This document shows positions 37,233 to 46,294 of a DNA stretch of 64,000 nt, piece by piece. The notes beneath the pieces were generated by a model that saw nothing but the letters and a program-made list of their open reading frames with translations, did not search any database and was not told the origin of the DNA. The stretch is from Desulfobulbaceae bacterium BRH_c16a (GTDB lineage Bacteria; Desulfobacterota; Desulfobulbia; Desulfobulbales; Desulfocapsaceae), in NCBI GenBank assembly GCA_000961725.1, contig LADS01000026.1:19876-83875 (forward strand). The letters are read 5' to 3'. Each line of letters opens with the position of its first letter. Position 1 is the first letter of the stretch. Made by a program: the position numbers and the translations under genes.

Positions 37233-39481
37233 TCTTCCACCTCAACTCTGCACAGATAATTAGGCTCGCTCAGGGAACCGGGCTTGAATCCCGGCAGATG
37301 GACTGTAATCTTTTCAGGTCGTCGCTTATACCAGTCAGCCTTCAGGTGAACTTCCGGCGAGGTGTACCGGCAGTCGATTTCCACGCTCACCCTGCCAAAC
37401 GGCGTCAGGGTCGGACCATAGGATAATTTCTTTTTCCGCTGTATCCATTCGGGCAGAACGCCGCGGCCGATGACCAAGGAATCTTTTTCGTCCATGACAA
37501 AAATATTGCGGATCAGCAGCAGCCATTCCGCCGCCGCCCAGCCATGCTGGCCGTCGCCCATGCAGCCGCCGTCGGTGAGCGGATGAATGGCTTCCGGCCA
37601 CTGGCCGGTCGGCGAGGCGAGCGAGGCGGCGGCGGCCATCAATGAGCGGAAGCGGGGATCGCCCGCCCTCAGATAGACCTGGGCCAGTTCGAGGGTCATA
37701 TAGATGTTGATGCCGGAATGGATCATGTCCTGAAAAACACATCCCTTCTGCAGACAGTTGTTCATCAGGAACCCAGCCGTAGCGAGCATCCGCTTGTCGC
37801 CCGGCGGCAGCAGCTGCAGGGGAAAATCGGCGACAATGGAGCCGATTGCCCCGGAATCCAGACGGCGGTTCGGCGAAGTCGGAATCGCCAGGGTGTTTTT
37901 TTCCTCGGCGACCAGGGCTATGCTGCGGAAAAGATCCTTTTCCATCTCCAAAGCAGTATTGCCGATAGCCCTCTCCTCTTTCTCCAGGCCATGGGCCGCC
38001 AGGATGTCGGCTGCGCCTTGCAGACCGGCTACTGCCCAGAAGTCATCCCAGTAGTAGTTGTCGTTCGGGCCAAAATGCTCGGCACTGAAACCGGCCGGCA
38101 GGAGGCCGTTGATCTTTTTGTTTTTCTCGCTGAAAATCCGCTTGCGGGCGATCCATCCGGCTCCTTTGACGATCGGCTTTATCCAGTCGGGATTGAAGTT
38201 GCCGTCCGACAGCAGCCGGTAGCGATTGAACAGCCAGAGCACCTGGCCGTTCGAATCCCATTCTCCGTCCTGAGAGTGGAAGTATCCCTCGTTTGTCTGG
38301 CGGGCGGCAAAGGTGTTGAGGTGGCGCAGACACCGGTCCTTGAGGCCTACGACCAGCATGGCATTGAGCATGATGCAGGCGTCCCGGAACCAGAAACGAT
38401 TATAGGTATAGGGGCCGGGAATGACGTCCCCGGCCGAGAGATGGATGAGAGTGCGGGTGGCGGTTTCGTAGAGGAATTGAATCTCCGCATCGGGCACCTG
38501 CAGCTCCGCTGCCTCGATTTCCGCCTCCGGCCAGCTTCTCGAAGTTGTCAGATGAGGAAAGCTTTTCGACGGAGACAGCGGCACGGAAAGCATGAAATCC
38601 CTGGCGTCTTCGTCGGCTTCCATCCTGTAGAATGCCGCCGAGGTGACCATTCCGATCCTGCATGAGATTCCTGTGGACGTCTGTTTTTCATTCAGCCGGT
38701 AGAAGATATCGCCCTCTTTATAATTGGAAAAAAGTATTTTTTCCGGTTTTTCTTCCAAAATAATTCTGGTGGTGCCATTCACCAGCCAGCCATCCTGACC
38801 TTCGAGAAGTTCAACCTTCTCTATGAACTGGACACCCTCCGGATTATAAGGGCGCAGAGCGAAAATCAGCCAGCCGCCGATGGATGCCTTGGCTCTCGCT
38901 TTCAATTGCAGCACCGGCCTGGGGTTGTCTTCGTCCATGGCGACCTCGCTTCTCAAATTGACCACCTCGGTCGTGCAGCGAGTGATGACGCGTCGATTGG
39001 TATCGTCTTTCAGCTTCTGCTGGACACCTTTCAACTTGGACGGGCAGACGGTTTTTCCTTCGTCGTCCAGGAACCAGCAGTCTATCGACCAGCCGTCATG
39101 GAACGGCGTCACCAGGCCATGCGGGTCGACTATGGGATACAGCGGCAGATCCGGCTTGCCGACTGCGGTCCAGTTCCGGTGGGTCAGGTTGATATGGGAG
39201 AAGGAAAAGGCCCGCGGTATGAAGGACGGGTCCTTGGGATTAAACTGCCGTTCCACCCAATAGGGCCAGACCCAGTCGAGATTATGCTGGATCGCCTTGG
39301 TGTTGACCAACCCCCGGGCATGAAAAATGATACCGGCCCTGAGGAGTTCGATGGGTTCCTGGACCTCTGAAGGTTGGGCAAAACTGCGTATCCGCGCGGC
39401 TACCGACAGGGGATCGACCGTGTCAAACCGTTTAGCCGCCAGGCGTAAAAGAAATCTCCAGGGTAAGAGTCGTTTCAGCAT
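37229..39481 (-). CDS. Six-hairpin (alpha,alpha)6-barrel glycosidase
   Basis: 750 residues. An N-terminal beta domain of about 330 residues is followed by a helical barrel with TRTLIHLSAGDVIPGPYTYN, NRFWFRDACIMLNAML, GYFHSQDGEWDSNGQVLWL and DGQHGWAAAEWLLL. The order is that of GH15/GH63-like or amylo-alpha-1,6-glucosidase-like enzymes; the exact family is not certain. Acidic residues in EWDSNGQ and FWFRDA are candidates for catalysis. It lies in the same operon as a glycosyltransferase, so it may trim or process the same glycan. No signal peptide is apparent, pointing to the cytoplasm. Confidence 0.68.
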   Translation of the reverse strand: MLKRLLPWRFLLRLAAKRFDTVDPLSVAARIRSFAQPSEVQEPIELLRAGIIFHARGLVNTKAIQHNLDWVWPYWVERQFNPKDPSFIPRAFSFSHINLTHRNWTAVGKPDLPLYPIVDPHGLVTPFHDGWSIDCWFLDDEGKTVCPSKLKGVQQKLKDDTNRRVITRCTTEVVNLRSEVAMDEDNPRPVLQLKARAKASIGGWLIFALRPYNPEGVQFIEKVELLEGQDGWLVNGTTRIILEEKPEKILFSNYKEGDIFYRLNEKQTSTGISCRIGMVTSAAFYRMEADEDARDFMLSVPLSPSKSFPHLTTSRSWPEAEIEAAELQVPDAEIQFLYETATRTLIHLSAGDVIPGPYTYNRFWFRDACIMLNAMLVVGLKDRCLRHLNTFAARQTNEGYFHSQDGEWDSNGQVLWLFNRYRLLSDGNFNPDWIKPIVKGAGWIARKRIFSEKNKKINGLLPAGFSAEHFGPNDNYYWDDFWAVAGLQGAADILAAHGLEKEERAIGNTALEMEKDLFRSIALVAEEKNTLAIPTSPNRRLDSGAIGSIVADFPLQLLPPGDKRMLATAGFLMNNCLQKGCVFQDMIHSGINIYMTLELAQVYLRAGDPRFRSLMAAAASLASPTGQWPEAIHPLTDGGCMGDGQHGWAAAEWLLLIRNIFVMDEKDSLVIGRGVLPEWIQRKKKLSYGPTLTPFGRVSVEIDCRYTSPEVHLKADWYKRRPEKITVHLPGFKPGSLSEPNYLCRVEVEE

Positions 39482-39493
39482 GAGATCGTTTTT

Positions 39494-39781
39494 TTAGTTT
39501 ATCCTGATCATCGCGGATTCAATGGCATCCTCCACGTGTTGACGAAGGATATCTATTTCATTTTTCAAAGAGCTCCGATTTACGGATCCACTTTCATTAT
39601 AATCGGCGAGTTTTTCTTTCACTGCCTCTTCTTTTTTCACTATGTCCTCGATGATCTGATAATATTCGATTTGAGTATCGAGATCGGCAAGCTCGGCAAT
39701 GACTCTGAATTTGAGAATTTCCGCCTTCCAGTCATGTAACCTTCTTTCCATTTCATGTAGAAAGTTCCTGTCGTCGGTCAT
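39494..39781 (-). CDS. Small coiled-coil protein, first gene of the operon
   Basis: 95 residues from ATG 39781, with AAGGAG seven bases upstream. It is almost wholly alpha-helical and charged: LHEMERRLHDWKAEILKF, then DTQIEYYQIIEDIVKKEE and NEIDILRQHVEDAIESA. No cysteine or catalytic motif. No family was recognised, although similar short helical proteins often precede sugar-metabolism operons in this lineage. It ends 12 bases before the glycosidase gene and is likely co-transcribed. The 325-base gap upstream, up to 40107, holds no clear gene and should carry divergent promoters. Confidence 0.6.
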   Translation of the reverse strand: MTDDRNFLHEMERRLHDWKAEILKFRVIAELADLDTQIEYYQIIEDIVKKEEAVKEKLADYNESGSVNRSSLKNEIDILRQHVEDAIESAMIRIN

Positions 39782-40106
39782 GGCATGCTCCTTGTCCACC
39801 GTATCGTGAGGTATTTCCTGTCCTGATGATGGTTTCAGTCATGGCATCGAGAATATATACACTCAAGGCACCATATTCTGAGGTTTTTTGCTCTATTTTT
39901 GAAAAAATCGTTACCAGGTGCCGACAACAGGCTCCGATGCCGTTAGGATTCTGCCGTTGTTGCACCAGGAAGAATGAGTCGCCCCCATTGCCGGTCGGGA
40001 TTACCGCCCTATAGTATTCTAAGAAAGAGCCGGGAAGACCGAGTCGTTTCGATCTGCTTCCACCCTTCGCATGCAGAAATTTTTAAGGCAATCGCAGGAG
40101 GTCGTC

Positions 40107-40874
40107 ATGCAAAGACAATTGAAGAGCGCAAAGGAAATTCTAGGGTATGAACTGGGTGCCCAGGACGGAAAGATCGGAAAATGCCATGATTTCCTGTTCG
40201 ATGATCGGGACTGGGTGATTCGCTATATTATCGCCGATACCAGGAAATGGTTGCCCGGCCGCAAGGTTCTCATATCGCCGATCTCCATTGGCACTGCAGA
40301 CCAGACAACTCATATTCTGCAGGTCAATCTCACCCGGGACCAGATTAAAGAAGCGCCGCCCCTCGACACCGACGCTCCAGTTTCCCGGAATTATGAAAAT
40401 CTTTTCAACCAGTATTACCAATGGGCGCACTACTGGGACGGAGGCTTGATCTGGGGTCCGCATTCCTCACCCTCTCTGTTGCAGCGACCGCCTGAGTTGG
40501 GAGAACCGACCGAGCTGGGGGATGTGGAACTGCCGAATGAAAAAACCCATCTCAGATCGATCGAAGAAGTCATCGGCTACCAGATTCAGGCAACAGATAA
40601 CGATATAGGCCATGTCGAGGACTTTATCGTTGAAGATGAAACCTGGATGGTCAGATATCTGGTTGTAGACACCAGCAACTGGCTGCCGGGCAGCAAAAGG
40701 GTGATCGTTCCGCCCGATTGGGTGGATATGGTTGACTGGGGGCGCAGCGCCATTGTCGTGAAGATTTCCAGCGAGCAGATCGATGACAGTCCGGAATACG
40801 ACCACTCGGTGCCGATTGACCGAGATTATGAGAAAAAGGTCTTCGACTTCTACGGGTTACCCTATTACTGGTAG
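40107..40874 (+). CDS. Double PRC-barrel domain protein
   Basis: 255 residues from ATG 40107 with GGAGG just upstream. It contains two tandem PRC-barrel repeats: residues 1-95 (SAKEILGYELGAQDGKIG, RYIIADTRKWLPGRKVLIS) and about 148-240 (SIEEVIGYQIQATDNDIG, RYLVVDTSNWLPGSKRVIV). The halves are clearly homologous, so an internal duplication made the gene. A Trp/Tyr-rich linker (YYQWAHYWDGGLIWGPHSS) joins them. PRC barrels bind RNA or proteins, for example in RimM or photosynthetic reaction centres; the partner here is unknown. A stress or envelope role is sometimes proposed. Confidence 0.82.
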   Translation: MQRQLKSAKEILGYELGAQDGKIGKCHDFLFDDRDWVIRYIIADTRKWLPGRKVLISPISIGTADQTTHILQVNLTRDQIKEAPPLDTDAPVSRNYENLFNQYYQWAHYWDGGLIWGPHSSPSLLQRPPELGEPTELGDVELPNEKTHLRSIEEVIGYQIQATDNDIGHVEDFIVEDETWMVRYLVVDTSNWLPGSKRVIVPPDWVDMVDWGRSAIVVKISSEQIDDSPEYDHSVPIDRDYEKKVFDFYGLPYYW

Positions 40875-41020
40875 CTCTTCTTAAAGAAGTCTTGCTGGAG
40901 AGGACGATGTCCATCGATATCGGACTATCTGACGAGAAAATTGCCGGCTCCCTGTTTTGCCTGATTATTTGTCAATGATGATTATGGTTCAATAAAAACC
41001 GGCGGATCGTTTTCAATCAC

Positions 41021-41056
41021 CTGTTTCCGGATGCCTGTTTCCGGATGCCTGTTTTT
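41021..41056 (+). repeat. Short tandem repeat
   Basis: The 14-base unit CTGTTTCCGGATGC occurs twice in direct succession (41021-41034, 41035-41048), with the start of a third copy (CTGTTTTT). It sits in the leader of the wrbA-like gene, 36 bases from the start, and may alter spacing by slippage. The rest of the 209-base gap has no gene. Confidence 0.6.
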
Positions 41057-41083
41057 AAAACCACTGAACAAGGGAGAACCTCT

Positions 41084-41695
41084 ATGAAATTGCTTGTCGT
41101 ATATTACTCGATGTACGGACATATTTATGAAATGGCACAAAATGTCATGGCCGGAGCAAACTCCGTTGCCGGGGTCGAGGCTGAATTACGGCGCGTGCCG
41201 GAGACCTTGCCCCAGGAGGTGCTGGAAAAGATGGGGGCGGTTGATTCGCTGAAACGGCAGAGCGATGTAAAGGTCTGCACCGTCAACGAACTCGGTGAGG
41301 CCGATGCCATAATATTCGGCACACCGACACGTTTTGGCATGATGTGCGGCCAGATGAAGCAATTTCTCGATGCCACCGGAGGTCTCTGGGTAAGCGGTGG
41401 TCTCGTCGGCAAGGCGGGCAGTGTCTTCACCAGCACCAACACCCAGCATGGCGGACAGGAATCGACCATTCTCAATTTTCATACCCTGCTGCTGCACCAG
41501 GGCATGGTGATCGTCGGCCTGCCCTATACCTTCCCGGGCCAGATGGAGATCGGCAGGATAAGCGGCTGTTCACCCTATGGAGCTTCTACTATAGCCGGAC
41601 CGGACGGCAGTCTTTCTCCTAACGAGAATGAAAGAGCAGGAGCACATTTTCAAGGAGAACATGTGGCAAAAATTGCCTTAAAGCTCAGCGCTTGA
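41084..41695 (+). CDS. wrbA: NAD(P)H:quinone oxidoreductase, WrbA type
   Basis: 203 residues from ATG 41084, behind AAGGGAG. It is a flavodoxin-like FMN enzyme that reduces quinones by two electrons, avoiding semiquinone radicals. The FMN phosphate loop is YSMYGHIYEMA, and the WrbA marks GTPTRFGMMCGQMKQFLD, GKAGSVFTSTNTQHGGQE and SPYGASTIAG are present. The length is normal for the family. It stands alone with gaps on both sides and fits the oxygen-defence theme of NDH-2, Cyo and the selenoproteins. Confidence 0.92.
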   Translation: MKLLVVYYSMYGHIYEMAQNVMAGANSVAGVEAELRRVPETLPQEVLEKMGAVDSLKRQSDVKVCTVNELGEADAIIFGTPTRFGMMCGQMKQFLDATGGLWVSGGLVGKAGSVFTSTNTQHGGQESTILNFHTLLLHQGMVIVGLPYTFPGQMEIGRISGCSPYGASTIAGPDGSLSPNENERAGAHFQGEHVAKIALKLSA

Positions 41696-41837
41696 CAGTC
41701 ATTCTCCATTGTTTGAAATCCTTAGATAAGGCAGGAATAAGAGTTTGGGATTTTTCGAATTCGGCATTTCCTGTCTTTTAAGGGGAATAAAGGGAATGTC
41801 TTGATCGATATTTCGGCGGCATGCCTTGGATGGAATA

Positions 41838-42014
41838 CTACTTTTTCTGCTTTTCCGAACAACCGGTTGTACAGGATTTTGTACTGGATTTTTTCTCTTG
41901 ATGCTGCTCGTGAGGCTGGCGGCGATCCGACTTCTTCCGGCTCTCGTCTTGCAGCATCTTTTCTAACTGTTTGAATGTATGCTCTAAAATATCTTCTGCT
42001 TGGCGGGTGGTCAT
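41838..42014 (-). CDS. Small hydrophilic protein with a C-terminal Cys pair
   Basis: 58 residues from ATG 42014, which has AAGGAG six bases upstream; longer readings to 42113 lack a site. The first half is a predicted helix (AEDILEHTFKQLEKML). The second half is very rich in Lys, Arg, Gln and His and ends SCTTGCSEKQKK. The strong ribosome site argues that it is real. No family was recognised. The CxxxC near the end could bind a metal or be redox-active. Confidence 0.5.
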   Translation of the reverse strand: MTTRQAEDILEHTFKQLEKMLQDESRKKSDRRQPHEQHQEKKSSTKSCTTGCSEKQKK

Positions 42015-42133
42015 GATATTCTCCTTGTGACAAATGGTTGTTTGTCCTTTTTGCAGATGTCCATTAATTGAACCACACGGTATAACACAACCAATTATCG
42101 TGCCAGTTTGCAATTACTCCGGGAAGTATCTGA

Positions 42134-42826
42134 ATGATTTTCAATCGAACAAAGAGTTTTCAAACCTTCAGACTGAGACGAAAATCCCTCACTCTGTTTC
42201 TGGCGTTCATTGCTGTATCGACCGCTGCCAATGGCCGGACCGAAGATCTGGCGGTAAGTCGGTTTGAGCTTGAGGGGTTGAGTGGCTGGACGCAAAAGAT
42301 CTTTAAGGGCCAAACCTATTATCGACTGCAGGAGGATGACGGCAGGGTTGTTGTTCAGGCAACCAGTCATGCAGCCGCATCAGGTCTGGTAAGAGAGATG
42401 AAGTTCAGCCCGGCGGTGTATCGATATCTTCGGTGGTCCTGGAAAATTAAAGATACTATCAAAGATGGCACCGAAAACACCAAAGCCGGAGACGACTATG
42501 CCGCTCGTCTCTATGTCGTTTTCCCCGGCCGTTTTTTCTGGCAGACCAGGGCCATCAATTACATCTGGGCAAATCATCTGCCCAAAGGCAAATCCATCCC
42601 GAATGCGTATACCGGCCAGGCCATGATGGTGGCTGTACAGTCCGGTCCTGCCTTAGCAGGACAATGGATCAATGAGGAGCGCAATATCTGGGCGGATTAT
42701 AAAGTTCTTTTTGGCGAGGAGCCGGAAGAAGCCGCCGCCATTGCCATAATGACCGATACCGATGATACCGGTATGAGCGCTGTAGCCTGGTATGGGGATA
42801 TCGTTCTCTCGACCTCACCCAGGTGA
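42134..42826 (+). CDS. DUF3047 protein, exported
   Basis: 230 residues. A basic N-terminus and hydrophobic stretch (SLTLFLAFIAVSTAANG) form a signal peptide, so the protein is probably periplasmic or anchored. The DUF3047 body shows TYYRLQEDDGRVVVQA, YLRWSWKI, GDDYAARLYVVFPG, NYIWAN and IAIMTDTDDTGMSAVAWYGD, a beta-sandwich pattern. Function unknown. It converges on the DJ-1 gene with a 35-base gap. Confidence 0.8.
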   Translation: MIFNRTKSFQTFRLRRKSLTLFLAFIAVSTAANGRTEDLAVSRFELEGLSGWTQKIFKGQTYYRLQEDDGRVVVQATSHAAASGLVREMKFSPAVYRYLRWSWKIKDTIKDGTENTKAGDDYAARLYVVFPGRFFWQTRAINYIWANHLPKGKSIPNAYTGQAMMVAVQSGPALAGQWINEERNIWADYKVLFGEEPEEAAAIAIMTDTDDTGMSAVAWYGDIVLSTSPR

Positions 42827-42861
42827 CAGCCATCGAAGCCGACGAACCCAGGGAGAGCTTC

Positions 42862-43383
42862 CTACTCGGACATTTTTCCGATGATGGCCCTCATGAAAGC
42901 CGGCAGATCATCGGGACTGCGACTGGTCACCAGATTGCCGTCGACAACCACCTCCTCGTCGACAAAGTCGGCTCCGGCATGCACCAGATCATCTTTTATG
43001 GCAAAAAAGGCGGTCACCTTCCTGCCCCGCAGGATGTCGGCGGAAGCCAGCATCCAGCCGGCATGACAGATTGCCGCCACGGTTTTTCCAGCCTCGTTAA
43101 AGTCCCTTACGAGCTTAATCATAGTCCTGTGACGACGCATATGATCCGGGGCATATCCTCCCGGAATAACGATCCCGTCATAATCGCCGGGATTGATGTC
43201 GTTCATGCCTTTATCGGCCTTGGCAGGTATGCCTGACTGCCCCTGATACTGTTCTCCGGCCTCGGGGCCGACAACGCACACTTCTGCCCCCTCCTCCTTG
43301 AGCCGGTAGTAGGGATACCAGAATTCACGATCGTTATAGAGTTTTTCAACAAAGAGTACGACCTTTTTACCTTTCAAACGCAT
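42862..43383 (-). CDS. DJ-1/PfpI-family protein
   Basis: 173 residues with AGGAGG before ATG 43383. The nucleophile is Cys106 in AAICHAGWML, with the acidic partner Glu13 in LFVEKLYND, and GIVIPGGYAPD lies before it. This is the single-domain PfpI/YhbO branch, called protease I in older work and now more often linked to glyoxal or deglycase/stress functions; the true activity is debated. It is divergent from the selenoprotein 2 operon, with 268 bases between the starts. Confidence 0.88.
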   Translation of the reverse strand: MRLKGKKVVLFVEKLYNDREFWYPYYRLKEEGAEVCVVGPEAGEQYQGQSGIPAKADKGMNDINPGDYDGIVIPGGYAPDHMRRHRTMIKLVRDFNEAGKTVAAICHAGWMLASADILRGRKVTAFFAIKDDLVHAGADFVDEEVVVDGNLVTSRSPDDLPAFMRAIIGKMSE

Positions 43384-43556
43384 GTCAACCTCCTGTAAGA
43401 GCTTTGAAATAAACAGTCCTCATGCTCCCTTTCCTTGCAAAATTGCCGCCATTTCAAGACACAATCTAAAAGAACCCGCAACCATCTCGACCCTCTTTAA
43501 CCAAAGTAATAATTTTTTCCTAACATCATCCCACTACTTTTAATATTTTTTCTGAT

Positions 43557-43573
43557 TGGCATATCAATTGCTT
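43557..43573 (+). promoter_or_regulatory. Sigma-54 promoter of the selenoprotein 2 / glgE operon
   Basis: TGGCATATCAATTGCTT matches the sigma-54 consensus TGGCAC-N5-TTGCA with the conserved GG and GC ten bases apart. It lies 79 bases upstream of ATG 43652, the first gene of the run selenoprotein 2, glgE, treS-pep2, glgB, malQ. A sigma-54 activator gene lies directly after malQ on the opposite strand (53511-54977) and is a natural candidate to act here. Upstream activator sites were not identified. Confidence 0.7.
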
Positions 43574-43651
43574 CTCTCTTAAGAAGAGGAAACAACTCCC
43601 TGAGAAAGTACTCCCCCAGCTCAGGTTTAAATAAAAAACAGGAGAAAGACC

Positions 43652-44221
43652 ATGAACAGGAAATTCGAATGGAAATCTGATTTTCTGGAAGTTTTCGAAA
43701 AGGCGCGCAAAGAAAACAAAGCGGTGCTGCTTGATTTCTACAATCCCGGGTGAATTGGCTGCCAACAGATGGATGCAGTTACGTATCCAGATGAAATTGT
43801 AGCCGATTATATCGACGATACATTCATCCCGCTCCGGATTTCCAGCGACACTCAACCCTATGCCGATGATTTCAATGTCAAATGGACGCCGAGAATTATC
43901 ATTCTCGACCCAACAGGGGCTGTACACCAGTCGAATGTCGGTTTTTTTCCACCGGAAGAATTCATCCCATCCCTGGAAATAGGTCTGGCAAAAGTGGACT
44001 TCAACCAGGATTGCCTGGAAGAGTGCCGGCAACACCTCAATCGCATCCTGGCCAGTCACCCCCAAAGCTTCTCCGCACCCGAAGCTGTATACCTGAAAGG
44101 GGTCGTCAAATACAAGATGATCGGTGATGCAAAATTTCTGAAGGAAGCCTACTACCAGCTCCAGGAACGATATCCTGCCAGCGAATGGGCACGAAGAGCC
44201 TGGCCTTATCGGCTGCTCTGA
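43652..44221 (+). CDS. Thioredoxin-like selenoprotein (UxxC), in-frame UGA at 43751
   Basis: 189 residues with Sec at the TGA at 43751-43753. AGGAGA precedes ATG 43652. The frame reads AVLLDFYNPG, then U34-I-G-C37, then QQMDAVTYP. Sec thus takes the first redox position of the thioredoxin CxxC, and the WTPRIIILDPTG stretch (cis-Pro region) follows. Residues about 95-189 form the same TPR-like tail as in the paralogue at 18858. A short stem CUGC/GCAG lies 9-28 bases after the UGA as a possible SECIS. It is the first gene of the sigma-54-controlled glycogen operon, 51 bases before glgE, so thiol redox state may be tied to glucan storage. Confidence 0.87.
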
Positions 44222-44272
44222 GAGTGGCAGCGGTCGTCACATGCCCCGTCAATACCGGAAAAGAGAGGGAAC

Positions 44273-46279
44273 ATGCAACAGCAACACGCCCGGCTTCGAC
44301 TTTCAGACGAAAAGGCCGCCAGGGTATGGATAGAGAAGATCCGCCCGCGAATTGACTGCGGTCGCTTTCCGATCAAAAGAACTGTGGGGGAGAAGGTTGC
44401 CGTTTCGGCCTATGTCTTTGCCGACGGCCACGACCTCCTGCAGGCGGTCCTGCAGTATCGTCATGGCCGGGAAGAATGGTCCGAAGCGCCCATGTCATAC
44501 CTGGCCGACGACTTGTGGACTGCGGAATTTCAGGTCGAAAAGCTTGGCACATACCAGTATACCATCAGGGCCTGGATCAATCATTTCACCACCTGGCAGA
44601 GGGACCTGTTGAAGAAATTCATGGCAGGTCAGGATGTCGCAAGCGATCTGCTGGAAGGTGCGGCGATGATCGAAGCCACAGCCGGGAAAGCTCTTTCTCC
44701 CGACAATGAATGGCTGTCCTCCGTGGCGGCTTCCCTGCGTGCCGTCGAGCCCCAGAAAAAAATGGTAGTCAAAGCGACGGCACCGGACATCACCGCCATG
44801 ATGAACCGCTATCCCGAACGTTCCAGGGAAGCGGTTTTTGCCCCTGCGCTTTCGGTGACCGTCGAGCCGCTAATCGCCGGCTTCAGTGCCTGGTATGAAC
44901 TCTTTCCCCGTTCCATCACCACCGACCCGAATAAAAGCGGAACCTTCGGGGATGTCCTGCAACTCGTGCCCGAGATTGTCCGCATGGGATTCGATGTTCT
45001 CTACCTCCCGCCCATTCATCCCATCGGCCGGACCAACCGCAAAGGCCGCAACAACAGTCTCATTGTAACCCCCCACGACCCCGGTAGCCCGTGGGCCATC
45101 GGTTCCGAGGCGGGAGGCCACAAAGCGGTCCATCCGGAACTCGGCACCATGGAAGATTTCGAGCAGCTGGTGGCCGGTGCGCGGCGGCAGGGCCTCGAGA
45201 TCGCCCTCGACATCGCCTTTCAGTGCTCACCGGATCATCCTTACATCCGCGAACATCCGGAGTGGTTCCGGCACCGCCCCGACGGGACCATCAAATATGC
45301 CGAAAACCCGCCGAAAAAATATGAGGACATCTATCCGATATCCTTCGACTGTGAAGAATGGCAAGCCCTCTGGCATGAGCTGAAAACCATCGTAGTCTTC
45401 TGGGTTGAGCGCGGCGTAAAGATCTTCCGGGTCGATAACCCGCATACCAAACCGCTGCCTTTCTGGGAGTGGCTTATAGACGAAGTGCACCGCGAGTATC
45501 CCGATATCGTCTTTCTTTCCGAGGCCTTCACCCGGCCCAGGGTAATGTACGGCCTTGCCAAGGTCGGTTTCAGCCAGTCCTATACGTATTTCACCTGGCG
45601 GAACACCAAATCCGAGTTGACCTCGTATCTGCAGGAACTGGTTTCAACCGAAGTCAGCGAATACTTCCGGCCCAACTTTTTTGCAAATACCCCAGACATC
45701 CTGCCGGAATACCTGCAATTCGGCGGACGCGGCGCGTTCATTGCCCGTCTTGTTCTGGCGGCGACCCTCTCCACCTGTTACGGCATCTACAGCGGCTTTG
45801 AATTTGCCGAAAACGAAGCGGTACCCGGCACCGAGGAATATCTCAATTCGGAAAAATTCGAGATAAAGCCGCGGGACTGGAAAAAATCCGTCGCTCTCCG
45901 AGCCTTTATCACCCGGATCAACACCATCCGGAAAAACAACGCGGCTCTCGCAACCAATACACGGCTGTCCTTTTATCCGGTGGACAATGAACACCTGCTG
46001 TTCTACGGTAAAAGCACGGAAGATCTTGCCAACATCATCCTGGTCGCTGTCAACCTGGACCCCCATCATGTCCAGGAAGGCTGGCTGGAAGTCCCCCTCG
46101 AGCAATTTCATATAGAGGAAGAAGAAGTTTTTCAGGTCCATGAACTGCTGTTCGACAATCGTTTCCTGTGGCAGGGACGCCGGAATTTCGTGCGCCTCGA
46201 TCCGGTCGACAGCCCTGCCCAGATTTTTCTGCTGCGGCGAAAACTGCGAACCGAACGTGATTTTGATTATTTCATGTAG
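44273..46279 (+). CDS. glgE: Alpha-1,4-glucan:maltose-1-phosphate maltosyltransferase
   Basis: 668 residues, GH13_3. GlgE adds maltosyl units from alpha-maltose-1-phosphate to a growing alpha-1,4-glucan. The N-terminal domain N (PVKRTVGEKVAVSAYVFAD-like region) precedes the barrel. The nucleophile is Asp388 in FRVDNPHTKPLPFWEWL and the acid-base is Glu417 in FLSEAFTRP. YLPPIHPIGRTNRKGRNN and NFFANTPDILPEYLQ are typical of GlgE. GAGAGGGA precedes ATG 44273. It sits directly before treS-pep2, whose maltokinase part makes its substrate. Confidence 0.94.
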   Translation: MQQQHARLRLSDEKAARVWIEKIRPRIDCGRFPIKRTVGEKVAVSAYVFADGHDLLQAVLQYRHGREEWSEAPMSYLADDLWTAEFQVEKLGTYQYTIRAWINHFTTWQRDLLKKFMAGQDVASDLLEGAAMIEATAGKALSPDNEWLSSVAASLRAVEPQKKMVVKATAPDITAMMNRYPERSREAVFAPALSVTVEPLIAGFSAWYELFPRSITTDPNKSGTFGDVLQLVPEIVRMGFDVLYLPPIHPIGRTNRKGRNNSLIVTPHDPGSPWAIGSEAGGHKAVHPELGTMEDFEQLVAGARRQGLEIALDIAFQCSPDHPYIREHPEWFRHRPDGTIKYAENPPKKYEDIYPISFDCEEWQALWHELKTIVVFWVERGVKIFRVDNPHTKPLPFWEWLIDEVHREYPDIVFLSEAFTRPRVMYGLAKVGFSQSYTYFTWRNTKSELTSYLQELVSTEVSEYFRPNFFANTPDILPEYLQFGGRGAFIARLVLAATLSTCYGIYSGFEFAENEAVPGTEEYLNSEKFEIKPRDWKKSVALRAFITRINTIRKNNAALATNTRLSFYPVDNEHLLFYGKSTEDLANIILVAVNLDPHHVQEGWLEVPLEQFHIEEEEVFQVHELLFDNRFLWQGRRNFVRLDPVDSPAQIFLLRRKLRTERDFDYFM

Positions 46280-46294
46280 GAAAGGATCTTGAAC

